Source: DATLZB01 sp035574175
Lineage (GTDB): Bacteria; Pseudomonadota; Alphaproteobacteria; Rhizobiales; Hyphomicrobiaceae
Assembly: GCA_035574175.1 (NCBI GenBank)
Contig: DATLZB010000198.1
Coordinates: forward strand, 1-14,237
Direction of reading: 5' to 3'
DNA: 14,237 bases
Shown: in pieces, positions 7,692 through 14,237 of the stretch
Layout: each line of letters begins with the position of its first letter
Position numbering within the stretch: position 1 is the first letter of the stretch
Notes under the pieces: model-generated
The model's database searches: none
What the model saw: only the letters and a program-made list of their open reading frames with translations
Told to the model about the DNA's origin: nothing
Translations under genes and position numbers: made by a program

Positions 7692-7714
7692 CGCCGCTTT
7701 GCTCTTTTGCGGCG
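7692..7714. repeat. Hairpin-forming inverted repeat after the peroxiredoxin gene
   Basis: CGCCGC (7692-7697) and GCGGCG (7709-7714) are exact reverse complements around an 11-base T-rich loop. It begins 18 bases after the peroxiredoxin stop. With no T-run after the second arm on the plus strand, it could be a weak transcription barrier or an mRNA 3' stabilising structure. The rest of 7675-7908 holds no credible gene, only a short GGGCA triplication at 7753-7767. Confidence 0.25.
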
Positions 7715-7908
7715 AGCGGTCTTGAAGCCGCCACAACCAGGGGCAAAGGTAAGGGCAGGGCAGGGCAGCGTGCCGCTCGCGTGGCGTATCGAGGAGGCAG
7801 CATCCCCTGTCGGGGGCGGGCCAGCATGGCGTCCGGCACGGGCGGCTTGGAGCTGGCAAGGAGGGGGCCCGGTCAGGCCTCGGCGTTGTGTTGGGGAGGT
7901 GGGTGCGC

Positions 7909-8451
7909 ATGCTGTCCAGCTTCAAAAAGTCCGACAAGGATGGTCTGGTGACGCCATCAAGCACCCCGCCCAGCCCGCTGAGCTTCCCCGCTAACGGGTC
8001 AGCGCCAGCCGGCGCTCCCCGCTCCGGCCTCGGCGGCAGGCTCGGCGAACGCAGCATCCCATCGGTGATCGGCCCCGACCTCACCATCATGGGCAATCTG
8101 GTCTCCCGCGGCGAGGTGCAGGTCGAAGGCGAGGTGCAGGGCGACATTCACGGCACCAACGTGGTGATCGGGGAGCGGGCGCGCATCACCGGCGGCATCG
8201 TCGCGGAGGAAGTGGTCGTGCGCGGCCACGTCATGGGCTCGATCCGCGGCCGCAAAGTGCTGCTGCAGTCCACCAGTCACGTGGAGGGCGACGTCTTCCA
8301 TCAAACGCTGTCGATCGAGCAGGGCGCCTACTTCGAGGGCAAGTCCCGCCGCTCCGAGGACCCGACGGCCGACGTGGCGCGCCCCGAGATCCCGGACTTC
8401 GGCACTAGATCCGGCGATGGCATCGCCCCTTACCTGAACCCGACCGGGTAA
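7909..8451 (+). CDS. Bactofilin (polymer-forming cytoskeletal protein, DUF583)
   Basis: The 180-residue product has the bactofilin layout. An N-terminal tail (residues 1-52, rich in Ser, Pro and Gly) precedes a right-handed beta-helix core at about 53-155. The core is built of short repeats with regularly spaced hydrophobic and Gly residues, such as LTIMGNLVSRGEVQVEGEVQG, VVIGERARITGG and VVVRGHVMGSIRG. A polar C-terminal tail follows, ending in PYLNPTG. Bactofilins assemble nucleotide-free filaments, often at the inner membrane, and localise cell-wall enzymes; the local function here is inferred. The start MLSSFKK is typical of the family, an amphipathic membrane-tethering N-terminus, and ATG 7909 has GGGGAGG 9 bases upstream. 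A GTG at 7903 and one at 7888 are alternatives. The gene sits 234 bases after the peroxiredoxin gene on the same strand and converges on the DUF2130 gene. An M23 peptidase, often found beside bactofilin genes, is not present here. Confidence 0.92.
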   Translation: MLSSFKKSDKDGLVTPSSTPPSPLSFPANGSAPAGAPRSGLGGRLGERSIPSVIGPDLTIMGNLVSRGEVQVEGEVQGDIHGTNVVIGERARITGGIVAEEVVVRGHVMGSIRGRKVLLQSTSHVEGDVFHQTLSIEQGAYFEGKSRRSEDPTADVARPEIPDFGTRSGDGIAPYLNPTG

Positions 8452-8474
8452 GGGCGCGCAGGGTGCAAGCGCCC
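8452..8474. terminator. Hairpin between convergent bactofilin and DUF2130 genes, possible bidirectional terminator
   Basis: GGGCGC (8452-8457) begins directly after the bactofilin stop codon and pairs exactly with GCGCCC (8469-8474) across an 11-base loop. The next stop, of the DUF2130 gene, is at 8482. The position between two convergent genes suits a shared terminator, but no T-run follows on either strand. Confidence 0.3.
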
Positions 8475-8481
8475 GTAGCGC

Positions 8482-9561
8482 TCACTGCCCGGCAGTACCG
8501 ATGATGCGGTCGATCTCGAAGGCGAGATCGCCGTTGGCCTTTCTGACCGCCTGAATGAGCTTGGCGCGCTGATCCCACAAGCGGCGGTGCGCCTCCTGTT
8601 CCTTGAGGTCGAGCTCGAGCATCTTGCCGGTCTGGATCTCGACGGAGTCGATCAGCTCCCGGCAATGGGCGGAGGTGATGAAGGCGTAAAGCTCGGCTGA
8701 TTTCTTCTCCCTCTGCTCGGCGCTCATGCGCAGCGCGTGCATGCGAACGGTGAGGCCGCGCAGGATGTCGGCAACGGCAACGACCTGCGCCGGGCTCGCC
8801 ACGATCACCCCGTCCTGGTGGTGGAGATGCTTGGCGCCCTTGGGAAACTTGTTGCTGGCGAGAATGGCGTGGTCGGCGCCCTCGGCGAGCTTGTCGGCTC
8901 TGAGCTTGGCAACGAACTCGTTCTGCCAGGCGTTGCGGTTCTTGGCGTCGTAGACGATCTTGCCGCACACCCGGCCGTTGTTGACGATCTCGTGGATGAC
9001 GTCGGCGCCGTTGACGCCCTTGCCAACGCGGCGGATGCGGTCGCCCTCGAAGGCTGCCTTGAGCTGCTCGAAAAGGTCGACCTCGGAGGCTTCGCCGAGC
9101 TCGTGCGCGGACCTACCTTCCAGCTTGCGCTGCATGTCGGCTAGCTCCGACTGCAGTTTCAGCACCTTGGCCTTCTCGGCGAGCACCGCAGCCTCGCGCT
9201 CGTTGTTCAGCGCCAGCTTGATTTCCTCCACGCGCCGGGCAACGGCCGCCTCCTGCTCCGCGGCGAGCGCCGCGCGGGCCCCTTCGGCCTCGGCAAGACG
9301 CGCCTGAAGTTCGGCGAGCTTGGCGAGCGCGGCCGCCTCGGCCGCCTGCTGCGCCTCGCTGCGCGCCGCCTCCAGACGCCGCTCCATCGAGGCGGCAACC
9401 TCGGCGCGGGCAAGGGCAAGCGCCGCCTCGTGCTGTTCCTGCCGGCGCGCTTCGATACGCCGGGCGATGTCTCGGGCAATCGGCTGCTCGCACAACGGGC
9501 AGCGGTCCGCGCCGGCATGGGCGTGCGGCGCCAGCCGGCTCGAGGTGGAAAACAGGGCCAT
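8482..9561 (-). CDS. DUF2130 protein: zinc-ribbon tip, coiled coil and nuclease-like core
   Basis: The 359-residue product contains the DUF2130 signature: VGKGVNGADVIHEIVNNG, CGKIVYDAKNRNAWQNEF and GADHAILASNKFPKG. The order is a short N-terminus with a CPLC pair (C21, C24) resembling half a zinc ribbon, an Ala/Glu/Arg-rich coiled coil at about 30-150, and the conserved domain at about 155-310 followed by another helical stretch. In the core, E160, D187 and D205-x-K207 are spaced as in PD-(D/E)XK phosphodiesterases, which suggests DNA or RNA cleavage, but no activity has been shown and this is inference. Start ATG 9561 has GGAGGAGG 7 bases upstream, which settles it. No signal peptide, so cytoplasmic. 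Convergent with the bactofilin gene and divergent from the FAD oxidoreductase gene. The family is widespread and of unknown function. Confidence 0.9.
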   Translation of the reverse strand: MALFSTSSRLAPHAHAGADRCPLCEQPIARDIARRIEARRQEQHEAALALARAEVAASMERRLEAARSEAQQAAEAAALAKLAELQARLAEAEGARAALAAEQEAAVARRVEEIKLALNNEREAAVLAEKAKVLKLQSELADMQRKLEGRSAHELGEASEVDLFEQLKAAFEGDRIRRVGKGVNGADVIHEIVNNGRVCGKIVYDAKNRNAWQNEFVAKLRADKLAEGADHAILASNKFPKGAKHLHHQDGVIVASPAQVVAVADILRGLTVRMHALRMSAEQREKKSAELYAFITSAHCRELIDSVEIQTGKMLELDLKEQEAHRRLWDQRAKLIQAVRKANGDLAFEIDRIIGTAGQ

Positions 9562-9568
9562 GGCGTTG

Positions 9569-9576
9569 CCTCCTCC
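9569..9576 (-). promoter_or_regulatory. Strong Shine-Dalgarno of the DUF2130 gene
   Basis: GGAGGAGG on the minus strand with a 7-base spacer to ATG 9561; it fixes the start. Confidence 0.7.
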
Positions 9577-9622
9577 GCAGGGGACCCGAGGGCCGAAACG
9601 GCATGATGTAACGTGAGTCGGC

Positions 9623-9634
9623 CCGCATATGCGG
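9623..9634. promoter_or_regulatory. 12-base perfect palindrome in the divergent DUF2130/oxidoreductase spacer
   Basis: CCGCATATGCGG equals its own reverse complement. It lies 62 bases from the DUF2130 start and about 120 bases before the oxidoreductase start, where it could be an operator for either gene. A few 12-base palindromes are expected by chance in a window this size, so support comes only from position. Confidence 0.25.
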
Positions 9635-9641
9635 CCACTTC

Positions 9642-9658
9642 ATGTTCTATTTATGTTC
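9642..9658 (+). promoter_or_regulatory. Direct repeat ATGTTC-N5-ATGTTC upstream of the FAD oxidoreductase gene
   Basis: ATGTTC occurs at 9642-9647 and 9653-9658, 11 bases apart, about one helical turn, inside an AT-rich patch (TATTTATG) about 95 bases before the ATG. Such phased half-sites are typical of activator or repressor binding; no regulator is identified. Confidence 0.25.
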
Positions 9659-9752
9659 CACAACCCTGCCGGTGCAAGTCCCCCAACGGCACATTGGATG
9701 GAGCAGCCAATTCGTGCGAAGAGCTGGCGAGGAGCGGAGGGTGAAGGCTGGC

Positions 9753-10862
9753 ATGTCAGCGGATGTCGAGACGGTCGTCGTTGGCGCCGGCGTGGTCGGG
9801 CTTGCAATCGCGCGGGCGCTGGCTTGCGCCGGCCGCCAGGTACTGGTGCTTGAACGACACGAAGTGATCGGCAGCGAGACGAGCTCGCGTAACAGTGAGG
9901 TGATCCATGCCGGCCTCTACTACCCGCCCGGCAGCCTGCGCGCCAAACTGTGCGTGGAAGGCAAGCACCAGCTCTATGCCTTCTGCACAGCGAACGGCAT
10001 CCGCCACCGGCGCTGCGGCAAGCTGGTGGTAGCGACCGCCGCCGATCAGACGGCGAAACTGGAGGCCATCGCGCGCAACGCGCGCGCCAATGGCGTCGAC
10101 GATCTCGTCCCGCTCACCCCAGCCGAGGCCAAGCGGCTCGAGCCCGAAGTCGCCTGTGCAGCGGCTTTGCTGTCGCCCTCAACCGGCATCGTCGACAGCC
10201 ACGGCCTGATGCTCGCGCTCGAGGGCCACGCCGAGGCGCGGGGGGCGCAAATCGTGCTGCGCAGCGAGGTCACCCGCATCGAAGCGACCGGGAGCGGTCT
10301 GTTCACGGTCGAAGTGGCGGGCGACACGCGCGTCGGCTGCGAGAGCCTCGTCATCGCCGCCGGTCTCCATGCTTCGAAGCTGGCCGCCATGCTCAGTTTT
10401 CCCGGCAGCTACCGGCCGCCCGCCACCTACTACGCCAAGGGGCAATACTACGCGCTGTCGGGCCGCTCGCCCTTTCAGCGCCACATCTATCCGATGCCGC
10501 AGGGCGCCTGGCTCGGTCTGCACGCCACCGTCGACATTGCGGGCCGCTGCAAGTTCGGCCCCGACATGGCATGGACGACGGACATCGACTACAGCTTCGA
10601 GCCGGACAAGCTCGGGCCGTTCCTCCACGCCATCAGAAGCTACTATCCGGGCCTCGCCGCGGAACGTCTGCACCCCGACTATACCGGCGTTCGCCCGAAG
10701 CTCTACCGCGAGGGCGAACCCGTCGCCGACTTCGCAATCCACGGACCATCAGAGCACGGGCGGGAGGGCCTCGTCATGCTGTTCGGCATCGAGAGCCCAG
10801 GGCTGACGGCGGCGCTCGCCATCGGCGATCACGTGGCAAAGCTGCTCGGCGGAAAGGGTTGA
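9753..10862 (+). CDS. lhgO: FAD-dependent oxidoreductase, L-2-hydroxyglutarate oxidase (LhgO/L2HGDH) family
   Basis: The 369-residue product starts with a Rossmann FAD-binding motif (VVVGAGVVGLAIARAL, glycines 11, 13 and 16, with the ribose-binding acidic residue E34 in LVLER). It continues with SSRNSEVIHAGLYYPPGS, the characteristic L-2-hydroxyglutarate dehydrogenase block. Further family sequences are GIVDSHGLM at mid-length, AGLHASKLA, KGQYYAL and YTGVRPKL, and the C-terminal GIESPGLTAALAIGDHV closes the FAD site. The expected reaction is oxidation of L-2-hydroxyglutarate to 2-oxoglutarate, with electrons passed to an acceptor or the quinone pool; other substrates within this DAO superfamily branch cannot be excluded. 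Start: ATG 9753 has AAGG just upstream and gives MSADVETVVVGAG directly; the open frame to 9642 is not family-like. Divergent from the DUF2130 gene and convergent with aapM. Confidence 0.85.
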   Translation: MSADVETVVVGAGVVGLAIARALACAGRQVLVLERHEVIGSETSSRNSEVIHAGLYYPPGSLRAKLCVEGKHQLYAFCTANGIRHRRCGKLVVATAADQTAKLEAIARNARANGVDDLVPLTPAEAKRLEPEVACAAALLSPSTGIVDSHGLMLALEGHAEARGAQIVLRSEVTRIEATGSGLFTVEVAGDTRVGCESLVIAAGLHASKLAAMLSFPGSYRPPATYYAKGQYYALSGRSPFQRHIYPMPQGAWLGLHATVDIAGRCKFGPDMAWTTDIDYSFEPDKLGPFLHAIRSYYPGLAAERLHPDYTGVRPKLYREGEPVADFAIHGPSEHGREGLVMLFGIESPGLTAALAIGDHVAKLLGGKG

Positions 10863-10925
10863 TCGCCACCTTTCACCGCCCCTGAAGAGCCCCGACAGGG
10901 CCGATGCGCCGGCCGGGAATGCGCG

Positions 10926-10954
10926 AGAGGGGTCATCGCTCGGAGCGACCGACC
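10926..10954. terminator. Imperfect hairpin between convergent oxidoreductase and aapM genes
   Basis: TCGCTC and GAGCGA face each other across a single G in the spacer, flanked by GGTC and GACC that can extend the stem with small bulges. The 138-base spacer (10863-11000) between the two stop codons would be expected to hold terminators, but no T-run follows, so this is only a candidate. Confidence 0.2.
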
Positions 10955-11000
10955 GCGCGGCCACACACCCTTTCACGTTGCTGAGCCCGTCCGGCCGACG

Positions 11001-12059
11001 TCAGCGCGTGGCGGTGTTGAGGCGGCGCTCAACCCAGCGGCTGTACTCGGCCATGGTAAAGCAGAAGGCGAAATAGATGAGCGCAACGAACACCAAACCC
11101 TCGACATAGTAGGGTCGCCATACCGGATCGCTGGAGGCGAGCCGGGTGGCCCCAAGCAGGTCGAACATGCCGATGATGATGACGAGGCTCGTGTCCTTGA
11201 AGAAGCCAATGAACGTGTTGACCATCGGTGGAATGACCACCCTCAGCGCCTGCGGCAGGATGATGAAGCCGGTCTTCTGCCAGTAGGATAGGCCGAGCGC
11301 ATCGGCGGCTTCGAACTGCCCCTTGGGAATGGCTTGCAGGCCGCCGCGCACCACCTCCGCCTCGTAGGCGGCCGCGAACAGGATGAAAGCGATCTGCGCT
11401 CTCAGCAGCTTGTCGATGGTGATCCCCTCGGGCAGGAACAACGGGATCATCAAACTCGCCATGAACAGCACGGTGATCAGCGGTACGCCGCGCACAAGCT
11501 CGATGAAGGCGATGCAGATGGCCTTGATCGCCGGCATGTCCGAACGGCGCCCGAGTGCCAGGAGGATGGCGAGGGGGAACGAAAACACAATGCCGTTGAC
11601 GGCGAGAATCAAGGTCAGCGGCAGGCCGCCCCAGCGGTCGGTCTCGACCTCGGGAAGGCCGAAGACACCGCCGTTCATGAGGATCCACATGACCAGAACG
11701 CCGACGAGCCAGGAGATCCACAGCCAGCGGCTCCACAGCCGCGGGTTCATGGTGAACCCGATCAGCGTGAGCAGCAAGATGACGGTGGCCAGCGGCCGCC
11801 ACTGCTCAGTGTACGGATAGGTGCCGAACATGATCAGGCGAAGCTTCTCGACCAGGAAGCCCCAGCATGCGCCGTCCGCCGTGCGGCAGGCGTTGGAGTC
11901 CGGCGCGAACACCGCATCCGTCACCGCCCAGGCGTAGAGCTTGGGCAGCAGCCACGCCAGGAATGCGACCAGAACCACGGTCAGCGCGCCGTTGAGCCAG
12001 CTGTTGAACAGGTTGGCGCGGACCCAGTCGATCGGCGATATCCGGCTCGCCGCACGCAT
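11001..12059 (-). CDS. aapM: General L-amino acid ABC transporter permease AapM/BztC
   Basis: The 352-residue inner-membrane product pairs with AapQ to form the channel of a polar-amino-acid importer. It has several hydrophobic segments (for example GALTVVLVAFLAWLLP near the N-terminus and ATVILLLTLIGF, WLVGVLVMWIL in the middle). The His/Glu/Gln permease domain (HisM-type) lies in the C-terminal half, with the EAA loop EAADALGLSYWQKTGFIILP that contacts the ATPase. The insert between the first helix and the permease domain, with a Cys pair (NACRTADGACWG), is typical of AapM/BztC. The start is coupled to aapQ: its TAG stop, a GTG at 12062 and the ATG at 12059 overlap in TAGTGATG, with GGAG 8 bases before the ATG. 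It is the last gene of the operon; no aapP ATPase follows before the convergent oxidoreductase gene. Confidence 0.92.
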   Translation of the reverse strand: MRAASRISPIDWVRANLFNSWLNGALTVVLVAFLAWLLPKLYAWAVTDAVFAPDSNACRTADGACWGFLVEKLRLIMFGTYPYTEQWRPLATVILLLTLIGFTMNPRLWSRWLWISWLVGVLVMWILMNGGVFGLPEVETDRWGGLPLTLILAVNGIVFSFPLAILLALGRRSDMPAIKAICIAFIELVRGVPLITVLFMASLMIPLFLPEGITIDKLLRAQIAFILFAAAYEAEVVRGGLQAIPKGQFEAADALGLSYWQKTGFIILPQALRVVIPPMVNTFIGFFKDTSLVIIIGMFDLLGATRLASSDPVWRPYYVEGLVFVALIYFAFCFTMAEYSRWVERRLNTATR

Positions 12060-12061
12060 CA

Positions 12062-13261
12062 CTATCGCTCCACGAGCTGCTTCTTTTTGTTGTACCAGTT
12101 CATCAGTGCGGCGGTCGCCAGGCTGATGGACAGATACACGATCATGATGATCGAGATCCCCTCGATCGCCTGACCGGTTTGGTTGATCTCGGTGTTGGCC
12201 ACGTTGACGAGGTCGGGATAACCGATGGCCACCGACAGCGAACTGTTCTTGGTCAGGTTGAGGTACTGGCTGGTGAGCGGCGGAATGATCACCCGCAGCG
12301 CCTGCGGCAGCGTGATCTTGCGCAGAATCACCCCCTCCCTCAGGCCCAGCGCACGCGCCGCCTCGATCTGGCCCTTGGGCACCGACAGGATGCCGGCACG
12401 CACGATCTCACCGATGAAGGCCGACGTATAGACGGTAAGCCCGAACAGCACGGCGACGAACTCGGGCGTGATGCGGCCGCCGCCGCCGATGTTGAAGCCC
12501 ATCAACTGCGGCATGTGCAGGTCAGTGGGCGCACCGAACGCGGCCCACGCCAGCACCGGCAGCGCAACGATAAGGAAGGCTCCCGTCCAGAACGCCGGAA
12601 ACGGCACCCCGGTGAGTTCCTGCCGGCGCTTGGCCCAGCGGCCGACGGCCCATGCCGCGAGCACGCCGACGGCGAGCCCGACCAAACCGGCAAACCAGCC
12701 CTGGTGCGCCACCGGCACCGGGAAGTAGAAACCGCGCTGGGTAAGGTACATGCCGAAGAACGGCTCGGCCTGACGCGGCCCGGGCAGGAACCGCTCGTTG
12801 ATGATGAGCGAGTACCACAGGATGATCTGCAGCAGCACGGGGACGTTGCGCAGAAAATGGATGTAGCCGGCCGTGATCTTGGCGAGCAGCCAGTTCTTCG
12901 ACAGCGAGCCGATACCGACGAAAACGCCGAGGATGGTGGCGAGCGCCACGCCGATGACCGCCACGTGCAGCGTGTTGAGGAAGCCAACGAGAAGGGCCCG
13001 GCCGTAGGTGTTCGCCGCGCTGTAGGGAATGAGGCTCTCGCCGATGTCGAAGCCGGATTCGCGTCCGAGATACCCGTAACCCGTGTGAATGTGACGGGTC
13101 TCGAGATTGATCATCGTGTTGCGAACGAGATAGGCGCCGAGACCGATGACGAGCGCCAGCACGACGACCTGCCAGAAGATGGCCTGCACGTCTCGGTCAT
13201 AAAAGCCGCGCCGTGCCCGCTTCGGCTTGGTCCCCGGCGTGCGCAACGTGAGATCGGTCAT
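12062..13261 (-). CDS. aapQ: General L-amino acid ABC transporter permease AapQ/BztB
   Basis: The 399-residue product is the first permease of the operon and matches the usual AapQ length. A hydrophobic helix near residues 28-47 is followed by the first permease block (ALLVGFLNTLHVAVIGVALA), a central insert rich in Trp, Pro and Gly with two membrane segments, and the conserved C-terminal permease half. The EAA loop EAARALGLREGVILRKITLP is the contact site for the ATPase. The final helix ends in WYNKKKQLVER. It works with AapM and AapJ to import a broad range of L-amino acids. The start ATG 13261 has only a weak ribosome-binding site, so expression may depend on read-through from aapJ through the hairpin at 13297-13330. 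Its stop overlaps the aapM start by a few bases, indicating translational coupling. Confidence 0.93.
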   Translation of the reverse strand: MTDLTLRTPGTKPKRARRGFYDRDVQAIFWQVVVLALVIGLGAYLVRNTMINLETRHIHTGYGYLGRESGFDIGESLIPYSAANTYGRALLVGFLNTLHVAVIGVALATILGVFVGIGSLSKNWLLAKITAGYIHFLRNVPVLLQIILWYSLIINERFLPGPRQAEPFFGMYLTQRGFYFPVPVAHQGWFAGLVGLAVGVLAAWAVGRWAKRRQELTGVPFPAFWTGAFLIVALPVLAWAAFGAPTDLHMPQLMGFNIGGGGRITPEFVAVLFGLTVYTSAFIGEIVRAGILSVPKGQIEAARALGLREGVILRKITLPQALRVIIPPLTSQYLNLTKNSSLSVAIGYPDLVNVANTEINQTGQAIEGISIIMIVYLSISLATAALMNWYNKKKQLVER

Positions 13262-13296
13262 GACGGGTGTTGCCCGGTCCGGCAGCGCAGATGCAA

Positions 13297-13330
13297 GAGC
13301 GCCGCCCGGGACGTCTCCCGAGCGGCGCTC
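13297..13330 (-). promoter_or_regulatory. Strong RNA hairpin between aapJ and aapQ
   Basis: Minus-strand RNA GAGCGCCGC-U-CGGG, loop AGACGU, CCCG-G-GCGGCGCUC forms a 14-pair stem, including one U-G wobble that is a C-A mismatch on the other strand. It starts 11 bases after the aapJ stop and is followed by UUGCAU, not a U-run, so it is unlikely to end transcription completely. It should stabilise the upstream aapJ message or attenuate aapQM. Confidence 0.65.
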
Positions 13331-13340
13331 GCGCTTTTCG

Positions 13341-14237
13341 TCAGCGGATCGGCGGCGCGTACATGATGCCGCCCTTGTTCCACAGGTTGTTCAGGCCGCG
13401 CGGCAGCCCCAGCGGCTCGACGTTGCGCTTCCAGATCTCGCCGTAGTTGCCGACCGCCTTGACGGCCTTCACCACCCAGTCTTCGGGCAGGCCGATCGCC
13501 TTGCCCATGCCGGGCGTCGAGCCGAGCACCCGCTTGACGTTAGGGTTGGTGGAGGTTTTCGCCAGCTCCTCGACGTTGGCCTGGGTAATGCCGAGCTCTT
13601 CGGCTTCGACCAGCGCAAAGATCGTCCACTTGACGATGTCGAACCACTGCTCGTCGCCCTGGCGCACGGCCGGTCCGAGCGGTTCCTTGGAGATGATCTC
13701 AGGCAGGATGACGTAGTCGTCGCTCTTGCCCTTCGGTGCATCGTTGACGCGCACCGAAGCGAGGCCCGACGCATCGGTGGTGAGGGTGTCGCAGCGACCC
13801 GAGAAGAAGGCCGCGTTCACCTCCTGCAGGTTCTCGATGACCACCGGCTTGTACTGCATGTTGTTGGCACGGAAGTAGTCGGCCAGATTGAGCTCGGTGG
13901 TGGTGCCGGGCTGCACGCACACGGTGGCGCCGGCCAGTTCCTTGGCGCTCTTCACGTTGAGCTTCTTGGGCACCATGAAGCCCTGGCCGTCGTAGTAGGT
14001 GACGGCGGTGAAGTTGAGGCCCAACTGGGTGTCGCGGGTGAGCGTCCAGGTGGTGTTGCGCGACAGGACGTCGACCTCGCCGGATTGAAGCGCGGTGAAA
14101 CGCTGCTGGGCGTTGAGCGGCACGAAGCGAACCTTGTTGCCGTCGCCGAGCAGGGCGGCGGCGATGGCGCGGCAGACATCGACGTCGAGCCCGACCCAGC
14201 GGCCGGTCGAGTCGGCAATCGAAAAGCCGCCGAGGCC
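13341..14237 (-). CDS. aapJ: General L-amino acid ABC transporter substrate-binding protein AapJ/BztA, N-terminus cut by window edge
   Basis: The visible 298 residues belong to a periplasmic solute-binding protein of the polar amino acid family (SBP_bac_3). The frame is open through the right edge: the sequence entering the window is GLGGFSIADSTGRWVGLDVD, a typical early part of the domain, so only the signal peptide and a short N-terminal stretch are missing. The GTG at 14123 is an internal Val codon, not the start. Family marks include the ligand-contact block GEVDVLSRNTTWTLTRD, the VPKKLNVKSAKELAGATVCVQPG segment and the GRCDTLTTDASGLASVR segment; the Cys of TVCV and that of GRCD are likely paired, as in AapJ/BztA. 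The C-terminus NLWNKGGIMYAPPIR is characteristic. It captures L-amino acids and delivers them to AapQM. It is first in the minus-strand order aapJ-aapQ-aapM, 79 bases before aapQ, with the hairpin in the gap. Confidence 0.95.
   Translation of the reverse strand, partial: GLGGFSIADSTGRWVGLDVDVCRAIAAALLGDGNKVRFVPLNAQQRFTALQSGEVDVLSRNTTWTLTRDTQLGLNFTAVTYYDGQGFMVPKKLNVKSAKELAGATVCVQPGTTTELNLADYFRANNMQYKPVVIENLQEVNAAFFSGRCDTLTTDASGLASVRVNDAPKGKSDDYVILPEIISKEPLGPAVRQGDEQWFDIVKWTIFALVEAEELGITQANVEELAKTSTNPNVKRVLGSTPGMGKAIGLPEDWVVKAVKAVGNYGEIWKRNVEPLGLPRGLNNLWNKGGIMYAPPIR

Noticed and set aside
7753..7767. GGGCA repeated three times in tandem
   Set aside because: Three copies of a 5-base unit in GC-rich spacer DNA is too little to call a functional repeat or phase-variable tract.
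12179..13366. 395-codon open frame on the plus strand
   Set aside because: It is the antisense of aapQ; the product is rich in charged residues and His, with no family motif, whereas aapQ has its EAA loop and membrane segments.

Overview
The window reads as chromosomal DNA of a GC-rich alphaproteobacterium, most likely of the Hyphomicrobiales (Rhizobiales). The signs are a general L-amino-acid ABC transporter of the Aap/Bzt type, an alphaproteobacterial-style AsmA-like protein with a DUF3971-type middle, a bactofilin, and uniformly G/C-rich third codon positions in every gene. This placement is inferred from gene families; no rRNA or other taxonomic marker is present. Ten protein-coding genes fill nearly all of the window. 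No tRNA, rRNA, CRISPR array, insertion sequence or phage gene was seen.

Left region (1-3213): three exported proteins. A minus-strand trypsin-like serine protease runs off the left edge. Its catalytic His, Asp and Ser can all be read directly, although its C-terminus is outside the window. Upstream of it on the same strand is a periplasmic protein joining a single-haem c-type cytochrome domain to a seven-bladed virginiamycin-B-lyase-like propeller. Divergent from that is a secreted cysteine peptidase of the C13 (legumain-like) family.

Middle region (3253-9561): envelope and housekeeping functions. A 1227-residue AsmA-like protein is encoded on the minus strand, and a strong Shine-Dalgarno places its GTG start at 6936, well inside the longest open frame. 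Divergent from it is a single-cysteine Bcp-type peroxiredoxin, followed by a bactofilin. Convergent with the bactofilin is a DUF2130 protein made of a zinc-ribbon-like tip, a long coiled coil and a C-terminal domain whose conserved residues resemble a PD-(D/E)XK nuclease core.

Right region (9753-14237): metabolism and transport. A plus-strand FAD oxidoreductase of the L-2-hydroxyglutarate oxidase family converges on a minus-strand operon, aapJ-aapQ-aapM. The operon encodes a periplasmic amino-acid-binding protein (its N-terminus is cut by the right edge) and two inner-membrane permeases. The ATPase gene aapP, which usually follows aapM, is absent here. A strong RNA hairpin sits between aapJ and aapQ and is suited to giving more binding protein than permease.

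Most of the window is ordinary chromosomal content. The points most worth a second look are the cytochrome/propeller fusion with its protease neighbours, the nuclease-like core of the DUF2130 protein, the missing aapP, and the aapJ-aapQ hairpin.
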